Assembly: GCA_015663065.1 (NCBI GenBank)
Contig: DQSX01000026.1
Location: 1-7,436 of the forward strand
Direction of reading: 5' to 3'
Length of the DNA: 7,436 bases
Source of the DNA: Sulfurovum sp.
GTDB lineage: Bacteria > Campylobacterota > Campylobacteria > Campylobacterales > Sulfurovaceae
The position numbers were made by a program, and so were the translations under genes. The notes below the pieces were generated by a model, which worked only from the letters and a program-made list of their open reading frames with translations, was not told the origin of the DNA and ran no database searches. Shown in pieces: positions 1 to 6,226 of the stretch. The stretch's first letter is position 1; each line of letters opens with the position of its first letter.

Positions 1-9
1 ATGTTGAGA

Positions 10-1146
10 TTAAAACTTGTAGTTTGCGTAGATCTCAAGAGCGTTGATGGCATCTGTATTGTATCCCCAATCAGTGTTGGTATATACAGCATTGATATCA
101 ATAGTATCAGTAATGTTGTATCCGAGAATTACATCGATTTCTGAACCTTCGTTGTCTGTTGTAAGATCATCATATTCATAATATGCATAAGATACAGAAG
201 CAGTGATTCCTGCAAATTCAGTACCAGCTTCAACTTTGAAGTTGTTACCCATAGAAGAACCAGTAGTTGAATTCCATGAACTTGTGTATAGACCATCCAT
301 AATACCTACCCATCTAGCAGTATTGTCAGATACATTAACATATGCAGCCATAAGGTTGAAGGCACCAAGTGTTGCAGTTGCTTTTACACCAAATACATTC
401 GATGCTTCATCATTGTCAATATCTGTATATACATATTGACCCATTACTTTAGCAACACCAAAATTGTATCCTGCATCTGCATAAACTTGTGTATACGAAC
501 CTGCATCAATATTATAATACCAAACAGATCCAGATAAAGCATCATTATCGAATGCAGCACTCACTGTCCAGTTGTCACCATCGAGGGTTGCAAAGTCTGT
601 ACCAGAGTTATTTGCTCTAAATGTTCTGACATATGAACCGACAAATGTAAGGTTTTCAATTGAAGAGTTAACTGCTGTATATGCTTCGAATGCACCTGGA
701 GCCAATAACCAGTCAAAACCACTCAGCATTGGTGTATTAAGAAGTTGACGACCAAGAACTACAGTTGTTCCACCATAGTTTGCTGTGATATTTGCAACGT
801 TAAAATATGCACCTGATTTTTCACCTTCAAAATATTCTCCTGCTGTTTGAAAAGAGAATATACCATCATCAAGTACGTTTGCAAAACCAACTGCAGTTAC
901 ATTAGCAGCAATATTTGCATTAAATTTATGTGAAACGTCTAGAGTAATTGCCGTGCCGAGTGCTGAACTCTCTTTATCAAACATATCAACAACTGAATCA
1001 TCAGTTGAATAGTAAGCTGTTGCTTTTCCACCAATTGTTGTTTGTGGGAATTCAGCTACTGGAGCAGCTACCGGCTCAATGTCTCCGCCTGCGAATGCAG
1101 CGCTAACAGCTAAAGCAGCTACTAGACTTAATTTTGTAAATTTCAT
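10..1146 (-). CDS. Outer-membrane porin (Opr/MOMP-like beta-barrel)
   Basis: Predicted 378-residue outer-membrane channel, probably a major general-diffusion porin. The N-terminus is a clear Sec signal peptide: basic MKFTK, a hydrophobic Leu/Ala/Val core and an A-F-A cleavage site after residue 19, then a short Pro/Ala/Val-rich stretch before the barrel. The mature part is rich in alternating Gly, Asn, Asp, Thr and aromatic residues, has no cysteine, and ends in ...YANYKF; a terminal Phe is the usual signal for the BAM assembly machinery. The ATG follows an AAGGA SD at 5 nt spacing, and the stop is 9 bp from the window edge, so its terminator is not visible. It is 101 bp downstream of pgsA with its own AT-rich leader, so it is probably transcribed separately. 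The barrel fold and porin role are inferred from composition and ends; pore specificity cannot be read from sequence. Confidence 0.85.
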   Translation of the reverse strand: MKFTKLSLVAALAVSAAFAGGDIEPVAAPVAEFPQTTIGGKATAYYSTDDSVVDMFDKESSALGTAITLDVSHKFNANIAANVTAVGFANVLDDGIFSFQTAGEYFEGEKSGAYFNVANITANYGGTTVVLGRQLLNTPMLSGFDWLLAPGAFEAYTAVNSSIENLTFVGSYVRTFRANNSGTDFATLDGDNWTVSAAFDNDALSGSVWYYNIDAGSYTQVYADAGYNFGVAKVMGQYVYTDIDNDEASNVFGVKATATLGAFNLMAAYVNVSDNTARWVGIMDGLYTSSWNSTTGSSMGNNFKVEAGTEFAGITASVSYAYYEYDDLTTDNEGSEIDVILGYNITDTIDINAVYTNTDWGYNTDAINALEIYANYKF

Positions 1147-1174
1147 TTTATTCCTTATTTTGTTTATGTGAGGA

Positions 1175-1185
1175 ATAGTATCATA
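1175..1185 (-). promoter_or_regulatory. Possible porin promoter -10 region
   Basis: On the minus strand this reads TATGATACTAT, giving two overlapping -10-like hexamers (TATGAT at 1180-1185, TACTAT at 1175-1180). They lie about 30-40 nt upstream of the porin ATG, which would leave a short leader containing the AAGGA SD. No convincing -35 hexamer is present at 17 bp. Weak -35 boxes with AT-rich upstream DNA are usual for sigma70 promoters in Campylobacterota, so the call rests on position and the -10 only. Confidence 0.4.
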
Positions 1186-1194
1186 AATTAATGA

Positions 1195-1229
1195 TTGGTT
1201 AATGAAGTAGTTGATTAATTTTTAATCAA
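1195..1229. promoter_or_regulatory. Repeated TTGRTTAA half-sites upstream of porin (possible operator)
   Basis: Three copies of an 8-bp word lie in the pgsA-porin gap: TTGGTTAA (1195-1202), TTGATTAA (1211-1218) and its exact inverse TTAATCAA (1222-1229). The last two form a perfect 8-bp inverted repeat with a 3-nt TTT spacer. They lie just upstream of the likely porin -10, where an activator or repressor would bind. The inverted pair could also be a weak AT-rich hairpin at the pgsA 3' end, but it has no GC stem or following U-tract, so I do not call it a terminator. The regulatory role is inference. Confidence 0.35.
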
Positions 1230-1247
1230 TTAGCTTTTTTAGTCATT

Positions 1248-1814
1248 TTAGAGGGAAAGAGAAGTGTTTTTGAAGAAATCTCTTACATATTCATAACCGG
1301 AGTAAAGTGTTAAAGCAACGGCCAACCATAAAAGTGCTTCGCCTCCAGGCCATTGCATGAGCAGAAAACCTATAGCGATCATCTGTACCACAGTTTTTAC
1401 TTTTCCCATCCATGAGGCAGAAATATCCAGACCCTGACTGACAGCTGAGACACGAAGACCTGTAATGAAAAGTTCACGGGTGATGATGAGGAAAATGGCC
1501 CAGGGTGAAGCAGCACCTAACATCATCAAGCCTAAAAAACCGGCAAGCGTGAGCATTTTGTCAGCAAGCGGATCCAGTATCGAACCAAGTACAGTGACTT
1601 GGTCAAAGGTTCTGGCGATGTAACCGTCAAAGAAGTCTGTTGCAGAGGCGAGGACAAAGATGAATGCTGCGGTGAAGTTTAACCATGATTTGTCTATACC
1701 TTCGAAAATAGAGGCATCCTGATTGACTAAAAAGAGGAACATGACGGGGGCTAAGAGAAGACGGCTGAAGGCTAGAATGTTTGGGATGTTGAAAATTTGT
1801 GCTTTGTTTTTCAC
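1248..1814 (-). CDS. pgsA: CDP-diacylglycerol--glycerol-3-phosphate 3-phosphatidyltransferase
   Basis: Inner-membrane enzyme that transfers the phosphatidyl group from CDP-diacylglycerol to glycerol 3-phosphate, giving phosphatidylglycerol phosphate, the first committed step to phosphatidylglycerol and cardiolipin. The full CDP-alcohol phosphatidyltransferase signature DxxDGxxAR(x8)GxxxDxxxD is present at residues 60-85 (D60, D63, G64, A67, R68, G77, D81, D85); the four Asp bind the divalent metals. Several hydrophobic membrane segments surround it (about 13-31, 46-58, 87-102, 104-115, 137-170). At 188 residues it has the normal PgsA length, and the N-terminal IPN...R..L..P pattern is typical. 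The start is GTG, 6 nt after a perfect AAGGAG SD, with no competing ATG. It is separated from the upstream reductase gene by a 111-bp gap filled with paired palindromes. Phosphatidylserine synthase is the other family member to consider, but length and N-terminus favour PgsA. Confidence 0.93.
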   Translation of the reverse strand: MKNKAQIFNIPNILAFSRLLLAPVMFLFLVNQDASIFEGIDKSWLNFTAAFIFVLASATDFFDGYIARTFDQVTVLGSILDPLADKMLTLAGFLGLMMLGAASPWAIFLIITRELFITGLRVSAVSQGLDISASWMGKVKTVVQMIAIGFLLMQWPGGEALLWLAVALTLYSGYEYVRDFFKNTSLSL

Positions 1815-1838
1815 CTTCTTCTCCTTTTTAAATATACA

Positions 1839-1913
1839 GGAACCCGAAACTTGTTTCGGGACAATATTTACATGATGGTATCGTAACTCTGCCTCGAATG
1901 AATTCGAGGTTCC
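1839..1913. repeat. Composite REP/BIME-like element with two hairpins
   Basis: This gap holds two perfect palindromes. The first has arms CCCGAAA/TTTCGGG around a CTTG loop (1843-1860). The second has arms CCTCGAAT/ATTCGAGG around a GA centre (1892-1909). The outer ends also match in inverse: GGAACC at 1839-1844 and GGTTCC at 1908-1913, so the unit has imperfect terminal inverted repeats, GGAACC(T)CGAA-like. Neither hairpin is followed by a U-tract on the minus strand, so an intrinsic terminator is unlikely. The unit lies between the reductase stop and the pgsA SD, where it could shape mRNA structure or stability. Confidence 0.7.
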
Positions 1914-1925
1914 AAAAGAGTCTGT

Positions 1926-2705
1926 TTATCTAAATGTTGTTCCACCGTCTACGACTAGTGTTTGACCTGTGATCCAAGATGCTTCTTCTGTACAGAGGAA
2001 ATATACTGAACTTGCAAGGTCATCCGGGCTTCCCATTCTGTTGACGGCTGAACGTTTGATGGTTTCTGCTTTTACCTCTTCGTAGTTGGTGAAGGCTTTG
2101 AGTGCATCAGTGTCTATCGGTCCGCCTGAAACAGCATTGACACGAATACCCATTTCTCCCAACTCAACAGCAGCGTAACGGCTCATAGCTTCAACGGCTG
2201 CTTTGTTTGTGCCGTGACCGGCATAGTTGTCGATGTAAATGCGGTTACCTGTCGAGCTTAGTGTCACAATGGCACCGCCACCCACTTTTTCCATACGGGT
2301 AGCCGCTTCCTGCGAACCGCGTACGAACGCACCTACGGTTGCTGTAAAGATGTTCTGTAAGCCTTTTGTCGGTCTAAGTTTCATAAATTTACCGTAACCG
2401 CCTACTACAGGACGGCCGTAGATCATTGCGTTAGATACAAAGAAGTCTACTCTGTCAAAATCTTCATCTATGGCAAGAAAAAGAGGTTTAAACTCATCAA
2501 GTTCCAAAATATTGAGTGGGTAGGCTTTGGCTTTAACGCCATACTTCGAAGTCAGCTCTGCAGCTATTGTATCAGCAGCTTCTTTATTGGAATTGTACGT
2601 AAATGCAACATTCACACCTTGAGATGCAAATTTCTCTGCACAGGCTTTACCAATGCCTTTTGTGGCTCCGGTGATAACGACTGTTTTACCTTTCATATTT
2701 GACAT
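1926..2705 (-). CDS. FabL-like NAD(P)H-dependent enoyl-ACP reductase (SDR superfamily)
   Basis: Predicted cytoplasmic reductase of 259 residues, most likely reducing the trans-2-enoyl-ACP double bond in fatty-acid elongation. The Rossmann cofactor motif TGATKGIG is at 12-19, an SNAM version of the SDR NNAG motif at 91-94, and LSS at 149-151. The active-site pair is Y161 and K168, spaced Y-x6-K as in FabI/FabL, not the Y-x3-K of ordinary SDR dehydrogenases. Residues after it, including VNAVSGG.IDTDALK and the ending GQTLVVDGG, closely resemble Bacillus subtilis FabL as I remember it. The H. pylori gene in the same place (HP1014) was named a 7-alpha-hydroxysteroid dehydrogenase; the Tyr-Lys spacing argues against that here. 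I chose the ATG at 2705: AGGAG lies 6 nt before it. An upstream in-frame TTG at 2720 would overlap dapA and has no SD. A second FabI elsewhere in the genome is possible, so substrate is inferred. Confidence 0.82.
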   Translation of the reverse strand: MSNMKGKTVVITGATKGIGKACAEKFASQGVNVAFTYNSNKEAADTIAAELTSKYGVKAKAYPLNILELDEFKPLFLAIDEDFDRVDFFVSNAMIYGRPVVGGYGKFMKLRPTKGLQNIFTATVGAFVRGSQEAATRMEKVGGGAIVTLSSTGNRIYIDNYAGHGTNKAAVEAMSRYAAVELGEMGIRVNAVSGGPIDTDALKAFTNYEEVKAETIKRSAVNRMGSPDDLASSVYFLCTEEASWITGQTLVVDGGTTFR

Positions 2706-2706
2706 T

Positions 2707-3600
2707 TTATGCTCCTGCAATTTTATATTTTTTCATGACTTGTTCGATCTTTTTCATGTTCTCAGAACTTGGGGATACCAATGGAAGTCTGTACTCCAAA
2801 GTCTCAGTCAACCCTGCAATGTACATGGCTGCCTTGATCGGGATAGGGTTACTTTCACAGAAAAGCACTTTGTTGATCTCAAAAAGCTGGTCGTTGATCT
2901 CTTTTGATCTCTTTAGATCACCTTCAAGTGCTGCATGTGTCAAGTCTGCTTTCAAGTCTGGGAGAAGGTTGGCTGTCACAGAAGTGATCCCTTTCCCTCC
3001 GCTTGCCAAAATAGGAAAGTCGATCGCATCATCACCTGAGAAAACATACAAGTCAGGTACTTTTGCCAAAAGCTCAACCGTTCTTTCAATGGAACCGGTT
3101 GCTTCTTTGATTCCCATAATATTTTCAACATCATCAAACAGTCTTTTTACCGTGTCTGGAAGAATGTCCACACCAGTACGTCCTGGTACATTGTAAAGCA
3201 TAAAAGGTACGTTCACCGCAGAAGCAATGGCTTTGTAGTGCTGGTAAAGTCCTTCTTGACTTGGTTTGTTGTAGTATGGACTAACAGAGAAGAGCGCATC
3301 TACACCACATTTTTCTGCATGTTTTGCGATCTTTATGGCTTCAAGTGTAGCGTTGCTTCCTGCACCGGCAAGTACTTTTGCTTTAGACCCTTTACAGACC
3401 TCTACGGCGATCTCAACACAACGGTTATGCTCGTCATGTGTGAGTGTTGCAGATTCACCGGTTGTTCCCACGGGACAGATAGCATCTATGTTGTTGTCTA
3501 TCTGTCTTTGAATGAGACTTGCGTAAGTAGCTTCATCTAATTTACCATTTTTGAACGGGGTAATAACTGCTGTCGTTGCCCCTGTGATGTAGTTGTTCAT
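2707..3600 (-). CDS. dapA: 4-hydroxy-tetrahydrodipicolinate synthase
   Basis: Condenses pyruvate with aspartate semialdehyde to 4-hydroxy-tetrahydrodipicolinate, the entry to diaminopimelate (peptidoglycan) and lysine synthesis in the cytoplasm. The 297-residue TIM barrel is of normal length. All hallmark residues are visible: GTTGES at 45-50 (T46/T47 of the proton relay), YYNKP at 109-113 (Y110 region), YNVPGRTG at 136-143 (Y136 catalytic; R141 binds the aspartate semialdehyde carboxylate) and GIKEATG at 163-169 with the Schiff-base lysine K165. This set separates it from N-acetylneuraminate lyase and KDG aldolase relatives. ATG start with AGGA 8 nt upstream. It is 25 bp downstream of the M16 peptidase gene and 1 bp upstream of the FabL-like reductase, the same neighbours as in Helicobacter and Campylobacter from memory, so cotranscription is likely. 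Confidence 0.97.
   Translation of the reverse strand: MNNYITGATTAVITPFKNGKLDEATYASLIQRQIDNNIDAICPVGTTGESATLTHDEHNRCVEIAVEVCKGSKAKVLAGAGSNATLEAIKIAKHAEKCGVDALFSVSPYYNKPSQEGLYQHYKAIASAVNVPFMLYNVPGRTGVDILPDTVKRLFDDVENIMGIKEATGSIERTVELLAKVPDLYVFSGDDAIDFPILASGGKGITSVTANLLPDLKADLTHAALEGDLKRSKEINDQLFEINKVLFCESNPIPIKAAMYIAGLTETLEYRLPLVSPSSENMKKIEQVMKKYKIAGA
2712..2716 (-). promoter_or_regulatory. SD of the reductase gene, inside dapA
   Basis: AGGAG on the minus strand, 6 nt before the ATG at 2705 and within the last codons of dapA. It fixes the reductase start. With stop and start only 1 nt apart, ribosomes finishing dapA can reinitiate directly. Confidence 0.8.
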
Positions 3601-3625
3601 TATTTATGTCCTGCTCTATTTATAT

Positions 3626-4954
3626 CTATTTTGTTTCTTGTTTTTTGAGTATCACTGTAGTTGACAGATCATGGTCAAAATACTTTTTAGCAACATCGCT
3701 AATATCTTTGAGTGTAATTTTATCTAATTTCTCTTCATATTCAAGTAAAGGTTTTATATTTCCTTTGACGTAGTAGTCTCCGTATAGCCCTGAGACTGAA
3801 GCTGAACTCTCCAAAGAGTAGATGAATTCTGCTTTGGTGTTGATCTTGACTTTGTCAAGTTCCGCCTGTGTCACGTCCCCGTTTTTGATCTTCTCCAGCT
3901 CAAGAAGAATCTCTTTTTCTGCTTCTATTGGATCAACACCCGGTGCACACAATGCCATGATGAGAAAAACACCCGGGTCTTTAAGCTCCATGTTGTACCC
4001 ATAGATCTGATTGACCAGCTGTTTTTCCTGTACCAGTTTTTTCTCAAAACGTGAAGATTTTCCTGCTGATAAGATTTGAGAGATCGCTGAAAGTACCACC
4101 TGGTCTTCATGCTCAAAATTTGGAATGGAGTAGGCTATAGCCAGTGTATCTACCTTGTTGCTCTCTTTGTGAAGTACAGCTCTTTTTGCACCGTCTACCT
4201 TTGGTTCAACAGCTTTGACTGTCGGGATCTTGTGTTCATTTTTGATCTTTCCAAAATATTTTTCTGCCTCTTTAAATACCTCTTCTGGGTCAATGTCACC
4301 TGCAACAATAAGTGTGGCATTGTTAGGCTGATAATATCTGTGATAGAAATCTCTGATATCTTCGATCTTCCAGGTTAAAATGTCTTCCATGAAGCCAATA
4401 GGGAGCCAGTGGTACGGATGATAGGTAAAGTGTGTGTTGAAAAGTCTGAAATACATATAACCCATTGGGTTGTTGTCTGTTCTTAAACGTCTCTCTTCTG
4501 CTACCACATCACGCTCTTTCTGGAACTCTTCGTCTGTGAGTTTCAGATTGTGCATCAACTCAGCAAAAAGATCAAAGGTCATGCCCATGTTCTTACTGGC
4601 AGTCTTGATGAAGTAGTGTGTATGGTCAAAGCCGGTAGCTGCATTGTTCACCCCGCCGCGGCTTTTCACGATAGTGTCAAATTCACCCTCTTTAAGTTTG
4701 TCGGTAGATTTAAAACTCAAGTGCTCAAGCATATGCGCCATGCCGCTTTTCCCCATAACTTCGTTTCTGCTTCCTACTTTGTAGTAAATGTCAGTGGTGA
4801 TGACCCCAGAGTCATTGTCCATAGGAATGACAACGATCTCAAGACCGTTGTCCAGTGTTTTTGTATAATGTTTTGGTAATGAGTTTGCCATTGATAATCC
4901 TGTAAATAGTATCAATCCTAAAATTGATTTTGTCATTGTTTTTTTTAAATTCAT
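3626..4954 (-). CDS. Secreted M16 family zinc metallopeptidase (pitrilysin/MPP-like)
   Basis: Predicted periplasmic zinc protease of 442 residues. The inverted zinc motif HxxEH is at 74-78 (H74 and H78 bind zinc, E77 is the catalytic base), and the third ligand is E154 in ERDVVAEERR, 76 residues later as the family requires. The C-terminal M16_C half (about 195-375) carries an SSRFEKKLVQEK stretch typical of this domain. Residues 1-23 form a signal peptide (NLKK..., a Leu/Ile/Gly/Phe core, likely cut after S-M-A), so the protein is exported. I start it at the ATG at 4954, which has GGAG 9 nt upstream. The frame stays open 21 codons further, but those codons lie in the inverted repeat pair. 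The next ATG (4936) has no SD. It is 71 bp after pyrD and 25 bp before dapA. The H. pylori homologue was called pqqE-like; nothing here suggests PQQ synthesis. Substrate unknown. Confidence 0.92.
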   Translation of the reverse strand: MNLKKTMTKSILGLILFTGLSMANSLPKHYTKTLDNGLEIVVIPMDNDSGVITTDIYYKVGSRNEVMGKSGMAHMLEHLSFKSTDKLKEGEFDTIVKSRGGVNNAATGFDHTHYFIKTASKNMGMTFDLFAELMHNLKLTDEEFQKERDVVAEERRLRTDNNPMGYMYFRLFNTHFTYHPYHWLPIGFMEDILTWKIEDIRDFYHRYYQPNNATLIVAGDIDPEEVFKEAEKYFGKIKNEHKIPTVKAVEPKVDGAKRAVLHKESNKVDTLAIAYSIPNFEHEDQVVLSAISQILSAGKSSRFEKKLVQEKQLVNQIYGYNMELKDPGVFLIMALCAPGVDPIEAEKEILLELEKIKNGDVTQAELDKVKINTKAEFIYSLESSASVSGLYGDYYVKGNIKPLLEYEEKLDKITLKDISDVAKKYFDHDLSTTVILKKQETK

Positions 4955-4963
4955 ATTGTTTAT

Positions 4964-4967
4964 CTCC
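4964..4967 (-). promoter_or_regulatory. SD of the M16 peptidase gene (decides start)
   Basis: GGAG on the minus strand, 9 nt before the ATG at 4954, directly abutting the end of the inverted repeat pair. It supports a start after the repeat and not within it. Confidence 0.75.
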
Positions 4968-5022
4968 GTAGGGTGCAATTCATTGCACCTGTTTATATAG
5001 GGTGCAATGAATTGCACCCTAC
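4968..5022. repeat. Inverted pair of REP-like palindromes (BIME-like)
   Basis: Two copies of a GTAGGGTGCAAT-type unit face each other. Positions 4968-4989 are the exact reverse complement of 5001-5022, a 22-bp perfect inverted repeat around an 11-nt AT-rich spacer. Each copy is itself palindromic: GGTGCAAT/ATTGCACC around TC (4972-4989), and TAGGGTGCAAT/ATTGCACCCTA around GA (4998-5021). In RNA it could fold as two small hairpins or one long one. It fills the pyrD-peptidase gap, starting 3 nt after the pyrD stop and ending exactly at the peptidase SD. No U-tract follows, so it is not an ordinary terminator. It resembles REP pairs, which often sit between cotranscribed genes. Confidence 0.85.
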
Positions 5023-5025
5023 AGG

Positions 5026-6090
5026 TTATTTCCAGTCTGCTCCGATAGCTTCAGAAATATGTCTGTATCCGTCTGCCTGCAACAACTTCACAAGCCCTTC
5101 ATTGATCTCTTTAATGAGTGCAGGACCTTTGTAAATGAGCATAGAGTAAACTTGAACAAGTGATGCTCCTGCTTTGATGCGTCTGTAGGCTTCTTCTGCT
5201 GAGTCGATCCCACCTACAGAGATGAGCAGTGTTTTACCATACAGCTCTTTCCCAATGGCTTTGAAAAGTTCATAAGACTTGTCTGTAAGCAATGCACCTG
5301 ATATACCGCCAAAATCTTTTGCATGTTCTGTTAAAGAGTAGTCAATGGTCGTATTGGTGGCAATGATCCCTGCTGCGCCTGCATCTACTGCAGTCTTACA
5401 GAGTGCTATGGCATCTTCAGCTGTCATGTCCGGAGCAATTTTAAGCAGTACCGGTTGAGAAGTGATCTCTTTTGCCAAAGCAAAGATAGCATTGATAAAC
5501 GCTTCATTCTGTAAGTCTCTTAAACCCGGTGTATTTGGTGATGAGATGTTAATGACGATGTAATCACCGTAGTCCTTAAAGGCTCTAAAGAGTGTTTCGT
5601 AGTCTTTCAGTGCATCCTCTTCTGAAGTGAGTTTGTTTTTCCCGATGTTAATGCCAAGAGGGTAGTCAAAAAAATAGAGTTTATTCAGTTGTCTCAACAT
5701 AAACTCTTTCCCTTTGTTGTTAAATCCCATAGCATTTTGAATGGATGAGTCTTCTATGAGTCTGAAGAGTCTCGGTTTTGCATTTCCATCTTGAGGTTTT
5801 GGAGTGACCGTTCCGATCTCTGTAAAACCAAAGCCCATTGTCGGCATAGCAGTAATGTACTGTCCGTCTTTGTCAAAACCTGCACCAAGTCCTACAGGAT
5901 TTTGGAAGGTTCGTCCGAAGATCTCCTGCTGGATGATAGGTGCTGTTACAAAGTTCTGCTCTTTGAAAGTACGTAAGATCACAGGGAAGTGAGCTGCTGT
6001 TCTTAGTCCCAGTCCTGCAAGGCTATGGGCTGTTTCAGGGTCTAGTTTAAAAAGTAATTTTTTAAGGTTCTGGTAGGAAAATAGTGACAC
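5026..6090 (-). CDS. pyrD: Dihydroorotate dehydrogenase (quinone), class 2
   Basis: Oxidises dihydroorotate to orotate, the fourth step of UMP synthesis, passing electrons through FMN to the membrane quinone pool. The 354-residue length and the N-terminal extension (residues 1-45, with the FKLDPETAH helix that lies on the inner membrane) mark class 2. Core motifs follow in order: NPVGLGAGFDKDG (64-76), EIGTVTPKPQ.GN..PR (91-107), NAMGFNN.G (119-127), and NISSPNTPGLR (181-191), where S184 is the catalytic base of class 2 enzymes (class 1 uses Cys). The FMN phosphate region SVGGI and the end-of-barrel GASLVQVYS close the barrel. The start is GTG, 6 nt after GGAG. A TATAAT box lies about 30 nt upstream, so transcription probably begins here and reads through the repeat pair into the peptidase gene. 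The use of menaquinone is an expectation for this phylum, not visible here. Confidence 0.96.
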   Translation of the reverse strand: MSLFSYQNLKKLLFKLDPETAHSLAGLGLRTAAHFPVILRTFKEQNFVTAPIIQQEIFGRTFQNPVGLGAGFDKDGQYITAMPTMGFGFTEIGTVTPKPQDGNAKPRLFRLIEDSSIQNAMGFNNKGKEFMLRQLNKLYFFDYPLGINIGKNKLTSEEDALKDYETLFRAFKDYGDYIVINISSPNTPGLRDLQNEAFINAIFALAKEITSQPVLLKIAPDMTAEDAIALCKTAVDAGAAGIIATNTTIDYSLTEHAKDFGGISGALLTDKSYELFKAIGKELYGKTLLISVGGIDSAEEAYRRIKAGASLVQVYSMLIYKGPALIKEINEGLVKLLQADGYRHISEAIGADWK

Positions 6091-6118
6091 GTTTGTCTCC
6101 GTTGTTATAATGGATGAT

Positions 6119-6124
6119 ATTATA
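6119..6124 (-). promoter_or_regulatory. Likely pyrD promoter -10 box
   Basis: A perfect TATAAT on the minus strand, in an AT-rich stretch 28 nt upstream of the pyrD GTG, which would give a leader of about 20 nt containing the GGAG SD. The -35 position (around 6142-6148) does not match TTGACA. The following operon (pyrD, peptidase, dapA, reductase and perhaps pgsA) could be driven from here. Confidence 0.5.
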
Positions 6125-6150
6125 TCGAATTATAATTAATGGGTTACGTC

Positions 6151-6171
6151 ATCCTGAACTTGATTCAGGAT
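6151..6171. repeat. REP-like hairpin, AACTTGnTTC type
   Basis: A perfect 8-bp stem, ATCCTGAA/TTCAGGAT, around a CTTGA loop, in the cysS-pyrD gap just upstream of the likely pyrD -10 and overlapping no gene. The core AACTTGATTC matches AACTTGTTTC in the hairpin at 1843-1860. Palindromes of this general form recur between genes in many bacterial genomes. No U-tract follows on either strand. Confidence 0.7.
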
Positions 6172-6226
6172 CTCTTTGCGTTACTTCAATGTATTATGAT
6201 TTATTGTATGGTCTAATTGCTTACGC

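Noticed and set aside
1211..1229. Intrinsic terminator of pgsA
   Set aside because: The stem is almost all A/T (one G-C pair per arm) with no U-tract after it on the minus strand. It fits an operator-like inverted repeat or chance AT palindrome better.
1843..1909. Intrinsic terminators after the reductase gene
   Set aside because: Both hairpins lack a following U-tract on the minus strand, and their paired arrangement fits a repeat element better.
2706..2720. Reductase start at the TTG at 2720
   Set aside because: It overlaps the dapA end, has no SD, and the ATG at 2705 is preceded by AGGAG at 6 nt.
2653..3540. Plus-strand open frames opposite dapA and the reductase
   Set aside because: They are antisense shadows of genes with full catalytic motifs. 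They have no recognisable domains and no SD.
4955..5017. Peptidase start at the upstream ATG (5017), adding 21 residues
   Set aside because: The extension is encoded entirely by the inverted repeats and following spacer, has no SD, and would bury the signal peptide. The ATG at 4954 has GGAG at proper spacing.
4968..5022. CRISPR repeat-spacer unit
   Set aside because: Only two copies, in opposite orientation, with an 11-nt spacer and no cas genes nearby.
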